Shown in pieces: positions 26,177-28,547 of a stretch of 28,547 nucleotides of DNA (positions within the stretch are counted from its first letter, which is position 1; each line of letters opens with the position of its first letter). The position numbers and the translations under genes were made by a program. The DNA is from Sergeia podlipaevii (lineage: Eukaryota > Euglenozoa > Kinetoplastea > Trypanosomatida > Trypanosomatidae), in assembly GCA_030849805.1 (NCBI GenBank), contig JASANZ010001974.1:1-28547 (forward strand), given 5' to 3'. The notes under the pieces are model-generated. The model did not search any database and was not told the origin of the DNA. It was given only the letters and a program-made list of their open reading frames with translations.

Positions 26177-27193
26177 CTAAATCACTCCCTCGCTCGGCGC
26201 TGCTGACGCCTCGTCAAGGGAAAGGAGAACTTTTGCAAACAGTCCCTGCTGCTGCCTCAAAAAGTGGCGCGCGGCCACCGATGCCGCAAACTGCGCACAC
26301 CCAAAGTTACGCGCGCCATCCTCCAACGCCATGTGCATAATGCAATGCTTCCATAACAGGAAGAGAACCTGCCATGCATGCCGCGACGCCCGTAGTGCCA
26401 CACGGGTGGCGGGCTTTAGGGGCAGCTGTGGTTGTCCAGACATACGCAAAGGGACCGCTACACGATGAGTAGAGTGCAGGGCACCACCTTCAAAATCTTC
26501 ACCCTTTTCACCAGTCTCTAGAGGGGTCTCACTGAGAGGGAATAGAGTATCTAGCAGCTCCTCCGCTTGCCGTAATGCCGCATCGGTTCCGCTGCTTCGC
26601 TTTGCAGGAAACAGCGCCTGATGAACTGCAGTCATGTTGGGCATCTCCTGCGCGCCATCGTCATCCTCCCAGTGTGCCCCTGCTACTCTCGCCCTCCGTG
26701 AGTACGGCCGCTGGCTGCCAGTGGTGCTGTAAAGGTGGCAGCTTGGTCCAAAATCAGGGTGCGCCATGGGACTGCAGACGAGATCATGTGGCTTCAAGCT
26801 GTATGTCAGCTGAATACACTCGCAGTACACCGTCTTCAGCGGTCCCATTTGTGCCCATGCCGCTGCTTCTCTGACGGCAGGAGCAGCAGCTCCACTGCTA
26901 CTGGGGGCACAGTATGACCGCTCCCAGGCTCTCAGTCGGACAAGCAGCGCCTCCTCGCGCTGCTGCCGCCACACCTCACGACGCCCAAACTCGCTCACCA
27001 CGTGGCGGAAGTAACGTTCATCAACGTCGTCGTCGTCTGCACGAGCAGCAGCACTGTCCTCGTGCTGCGGTCTCTGCTGATTGCGGCGTCGCCGCGTGCG
27101 CCTGATCTCCTTTAGAAGTTGGTGGTCCTCCGTACGCATTATGCACACCCGTGAAAGCGCATCAGCCACGTCCGCCAACTCTGGATTCAGCAT
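26177..27193 (-). CDS. Unknown 338-residue protein
   Basis: I recognise no family. From the ATG at 27193 the N-terminus is helical and charged (MLNPELADVADALSRVC), followed by a very basic Arg-rich stretch (about 31-40, RRTRRRRNQQ) that could bind nucleic acid or serve as a nuclear or mitochondrial signal, and an acidic run (DDDDVDE, about 53-59). A middle Cys/His-containing part (CECIQLTYSLKPHDLVC, then PSCHLY) could bind metal, though the spacing fits no finger I know. The C-terminal third is more hydrophobic and helical (RHAWQVLFLLWKHCIMHMALED). There is no signal peptide or clear membrane segment. The long open frame, sense orientation and codon usage like its neighbours support a real gene. 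Confidence 0.7.
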   Translation of the reverse strand: MLNPELADVADALSRVCIMRTEDHQLLKEIRRTRRRRNQQRPQHEDSAAARADDDDVDERYFRHVVSEFGRREVWRQQREEALLVRLRAWERSYCAPSSSGAAAPAVREAAAWAQMGPLKTVYCECIQLTYSLKPHDLVCSPMAHPDFGPSCHLYSTTGSQRPYSRRARVAGAHWEDDDGAQEMPNMTAVHQALFPAKRSSGTDAALRQAEELLDTLFPLSETPLETGEKGEDFEGGALHSTHRVAVPLRMSGQPQLPLKPATRVALRASRHAWQVLFLLWKHCIMHMALEDGARNFGCAQFAASVAARHFLRQQQGLFAKVLLSLDEASAAPSEGVI

Positions 27194-27781
27194 TTCTTTT
27201 CTTTTCTCTTCTGTTCTGTTTTTTTTTTTTTGATATAGGTTGTTTTTATTTTTCTGTGTAATATCAACTACTGGCTACACCTCCTTCCGTAGCACAGCTA
27301 TTAAAAGACGTAAAGCAGGATGACTATGAATGAGCTTCCACGTTGGCACGCGAGTCTCTGTGCTGGAAAAAGTAAGTCTTGTATATACTCCTGAGGAATA
27401 TCCTTTCCTTCTGGTGCTGCTGTTGTTGTATTGACAGGCCTTTTAAAGCCGCCTAGAATTTGCGTGTATGCAATTTTAGGAAGAAAGGAAAAGAAAAAAG
27501 ATTAAGCGGGAAGATTCGGAAGTAAACGAGAAAAGGACACAAAATGAAGAAAAGAAGAAAAAAAAAGACGTCAAAGCAAAGAGAATAAACTGATGTGGGA
27601 AAAAGGCCCTCTCAATAGCGATCCAATTGCTTACCAACCAAACATTGATAGTGGCAGCATCAACTGCAGTTGCCTTCCACCTCTCCTTTTCTGAATGTTA
27701 TATAGATTTTTTTAAAGGTTTAAAAAAATAGAAACTCACAGAAGAAAGTCAATACCAATGTTTTTGCAACCTTGCAGCACC
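27194..27781. other. Intergenic region between eL36 and the 338-residue gene
   Basis: In these 588 bases the part next to the 338-residue gene (27194-27231) is plus-strand T/C, that is purine-rich in the transcript, the reverse of the usual pattern. The remainder contains plus-strand A/G-rich stretches (27480-27590) typical of minus-strand tracts. No RNA gene was seen. Confidence 0.5.
27298..27325 (-). promoter_or_regulatory. Weak candidate trans-splice acceptor of the 338-residue gene
   Basis: A modest T/C-rich stretch on the minus strand precedes AG at 27299-27298. It would give a 104-nt leader whose last half is purine-only in places. The tract is poor, so this is tentative. Confidence 0.25.
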
Positions 27782-28102
27782 TTAGTGGTGCTTCTTGGCA
27801 GCGTTGCGGAGAGCCTCCTCCATCTTGGAGCGCTTCTTCTTGGCAGCAGTGAAGTCACCAAGGCGCTTCTTGCAGTACTTGAGGGCACGCTTCTCCTTAC
27901 CGACACGGAGGAGCTCCTGAACGCGCTTCTCCAGAGGGGAGAAACCAACAAGGTCGGCAATGATGGCCTTCACGGCGCGCAGCCTCTTGTGGGGAACGGC
28001 GTAGCGGTCGTTGCTGGAGGGCTGGCGAGCACGGCGGGTGGTGACGTGGCCCTTGTTGAAGCCGGCAATAATGCCAGTGCGTGGAGTCGGAGCTGTAGTC
28101 AT
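27782..28102 (-). CDS. RPL36: 60S ribosomal protein L36 (eL36)
   Basis: This is a 106-residue basic protein of the large cytosolic ribosomal subunit, the usual size for eL36. Features of the family are evident in order: 'GIIAGFNKGHVTTRR' near the N-terminus (G-x-N-K-G-H core), the helix 'VKAIIADLVGFSPLEKRVQELLRV' (family: vRdxIrEVxGFaPYErRxxELLkV), 'GKEKRALKYCKKRLGDFTAAKKKR' (family: K-x-K-RALKFxKKRvGth-RAKrKr), and the helical tail ending in KKHH. The start ATG has a splice acceptor 14 nt upstream. Codons are strongly biased to C/G-ending forms, unlike the flanking hypothetical genes, which fits high expression. Confidence 0.95.
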   Translation of the reverse strand: MTTAPTPRTGIIAGFNKGHVTTRRARQPSSNDRYAVPHKRLRAVKAIIADLVGFSPLEKRVQELLRVGKEKRALKYCKKRLGDFTAAKKKRSKMEEALRNAAKKHH

Positions 28103-28487
28103 ATTTGACCTTCTTTCTAGTAATTTTATTTTTTGAGTGTGCGAGAGAGAATAAAATAGTTTTTAAAAAAGGAAGTGGTGGAAAAAGAGACGTAGTGAGA
28201 ACGATAGTACAAGAGAGACGATGCAAGAAGATATGGAACAGCATGCGAGCAAGAGAAGATGAGCCGCCATGATGTGATGCGAAATAATAAAAAGAACACA
28301 TGACAGCGGCTCAGTCTACAAAAAAGAATTTTGTAGTAATATTGTGATTATACATATTTTTCTTGAAATGAAAAAAGAAAGTTAACTTGCTGACTAACGT
28401 TTCACGGAAAAGATTCCGATTCGCATCGTACTCAACACTGTCCTCACCAACCGCAACGGCACCGGCCTGGTCCTCGTCGTCTCACAC
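28103..28487. other. Intergenic region upstream of eL36
   Basis: These 385 bases contain the 3' UTR of the gene at the window end and the eL36 splice region. Nothing else was seen. Confidence 0.5.
28117..28191 (-). promoter_or_regulatory. Polypyrimidine tract and trans-splice acceptor of eL36
   Basis: The minus strand has a T/C-rich stretch at 28191-28145 and the first AG thereafter is at 28118-28117, for a 14-nt leader. More AGs follow within six bases. Confidence 0.5.
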
Positions 28488-28547
28488 TTAGCGCTTGCGG
28501 AGGAAGACCATGCGGTTGTTGCGGCGCCAGGCAGCGCGGTAGGTGGG
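28488..28547 (-). CDS. C-terminal 19 codons of a basic protein, possibly ribosomal eL15
   Basis: The minus strand from the window end reads PTYRAAWRRNNRMVFLRKR and a TAA stop at 28490-28488. The R-A-x-W-[RK]-R-N-N pattern followed by a basic tail resembles the C-terminus of large-subunit protein eL15 as I recall it (RRxTWKRxNTLSLxRYR type). The codons are highly biased like the neighbouring eL36. Only 19 residues are visible, so the assignment is tentative; another ribosomal protein is possible. Confidence 0.5.
   Translation of the reverse strand, partial: PTYRAAWRRNNRMVFLRKR

Overview
The window reads as nuclear DNA of a trypanosomatid (Kinetoplastea). All convincing genes lie on the minus strand, none needs an intron, and coding regions are separated by A+T-rich gaps. 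On the minus strand most gaps carry long T/C tracts followed by an AG shortly before the start codon, which is the arrangement expected for trans-splicing of a polycistronic transcript. Two ends carry ribosomal protein genes whose sequences look kinetoplastid. The intergenic DNA is too A+T-rich for a typical Leishmania chromosome; I cannot name the genus.

Transcription runs from high to low coordinates. In that order: the last 19 codons of a basic protein that resembles ribosomal eL15; complete ribosomal eL36; an unknown 338-residue protein; a PHD-like zinc-binding protein; a CCDC61/VFL3-type basal-body protein; the mitochondrial F1-ATPase assembly chaperone ATP11; a LOG/'lysine decarboxylase-like' nucleotide hydrolase; a UAS-UBX (FAF2/UBXD8-like) p97 adaptor; a chymotrypsin-fold protein with Cys at the nucleophile position; a 1765-residue TPR-CHAT protein; the ribosome biogenesis factor UTP6; an unknown 943-residue, probably mitochondrial protein; and the first 44 codons of ribosomal protein S6.

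The genes do not form a pathway. They share one polycistronic unit, as is usual in trypanosomatids, and cover translation and ribosome assembly (S6, eL36, probable eL15, UTP6), mitochondrial function (ATP11, possibly the 943-residue protein), basal body/cytoskeleton (CCDC61), protein quality control (UBX protein) and nucleotide metabolism (LOG). The most unusual stretch is 8995-17292, where two protease-fold proteins with altered active sites lie next to each other: a CHAT domain that keeps its histidine but has Phe in place of the cysteine, and a trypsin-like domain whose triad reads His-Asp-Cys.

For four genes (LOG, ATP11, CCDC61, PHD-like) the longest open frame extends past the first ATG only through TTG or GTG codons. 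I moved those starts to the first ATG, which also agrees with the predicted splice acceptors for ATP11, CCDC61 and the PHD-like gene. I found no tRNA, rRNA, CRISPR array, transposon or plus-strand gene.
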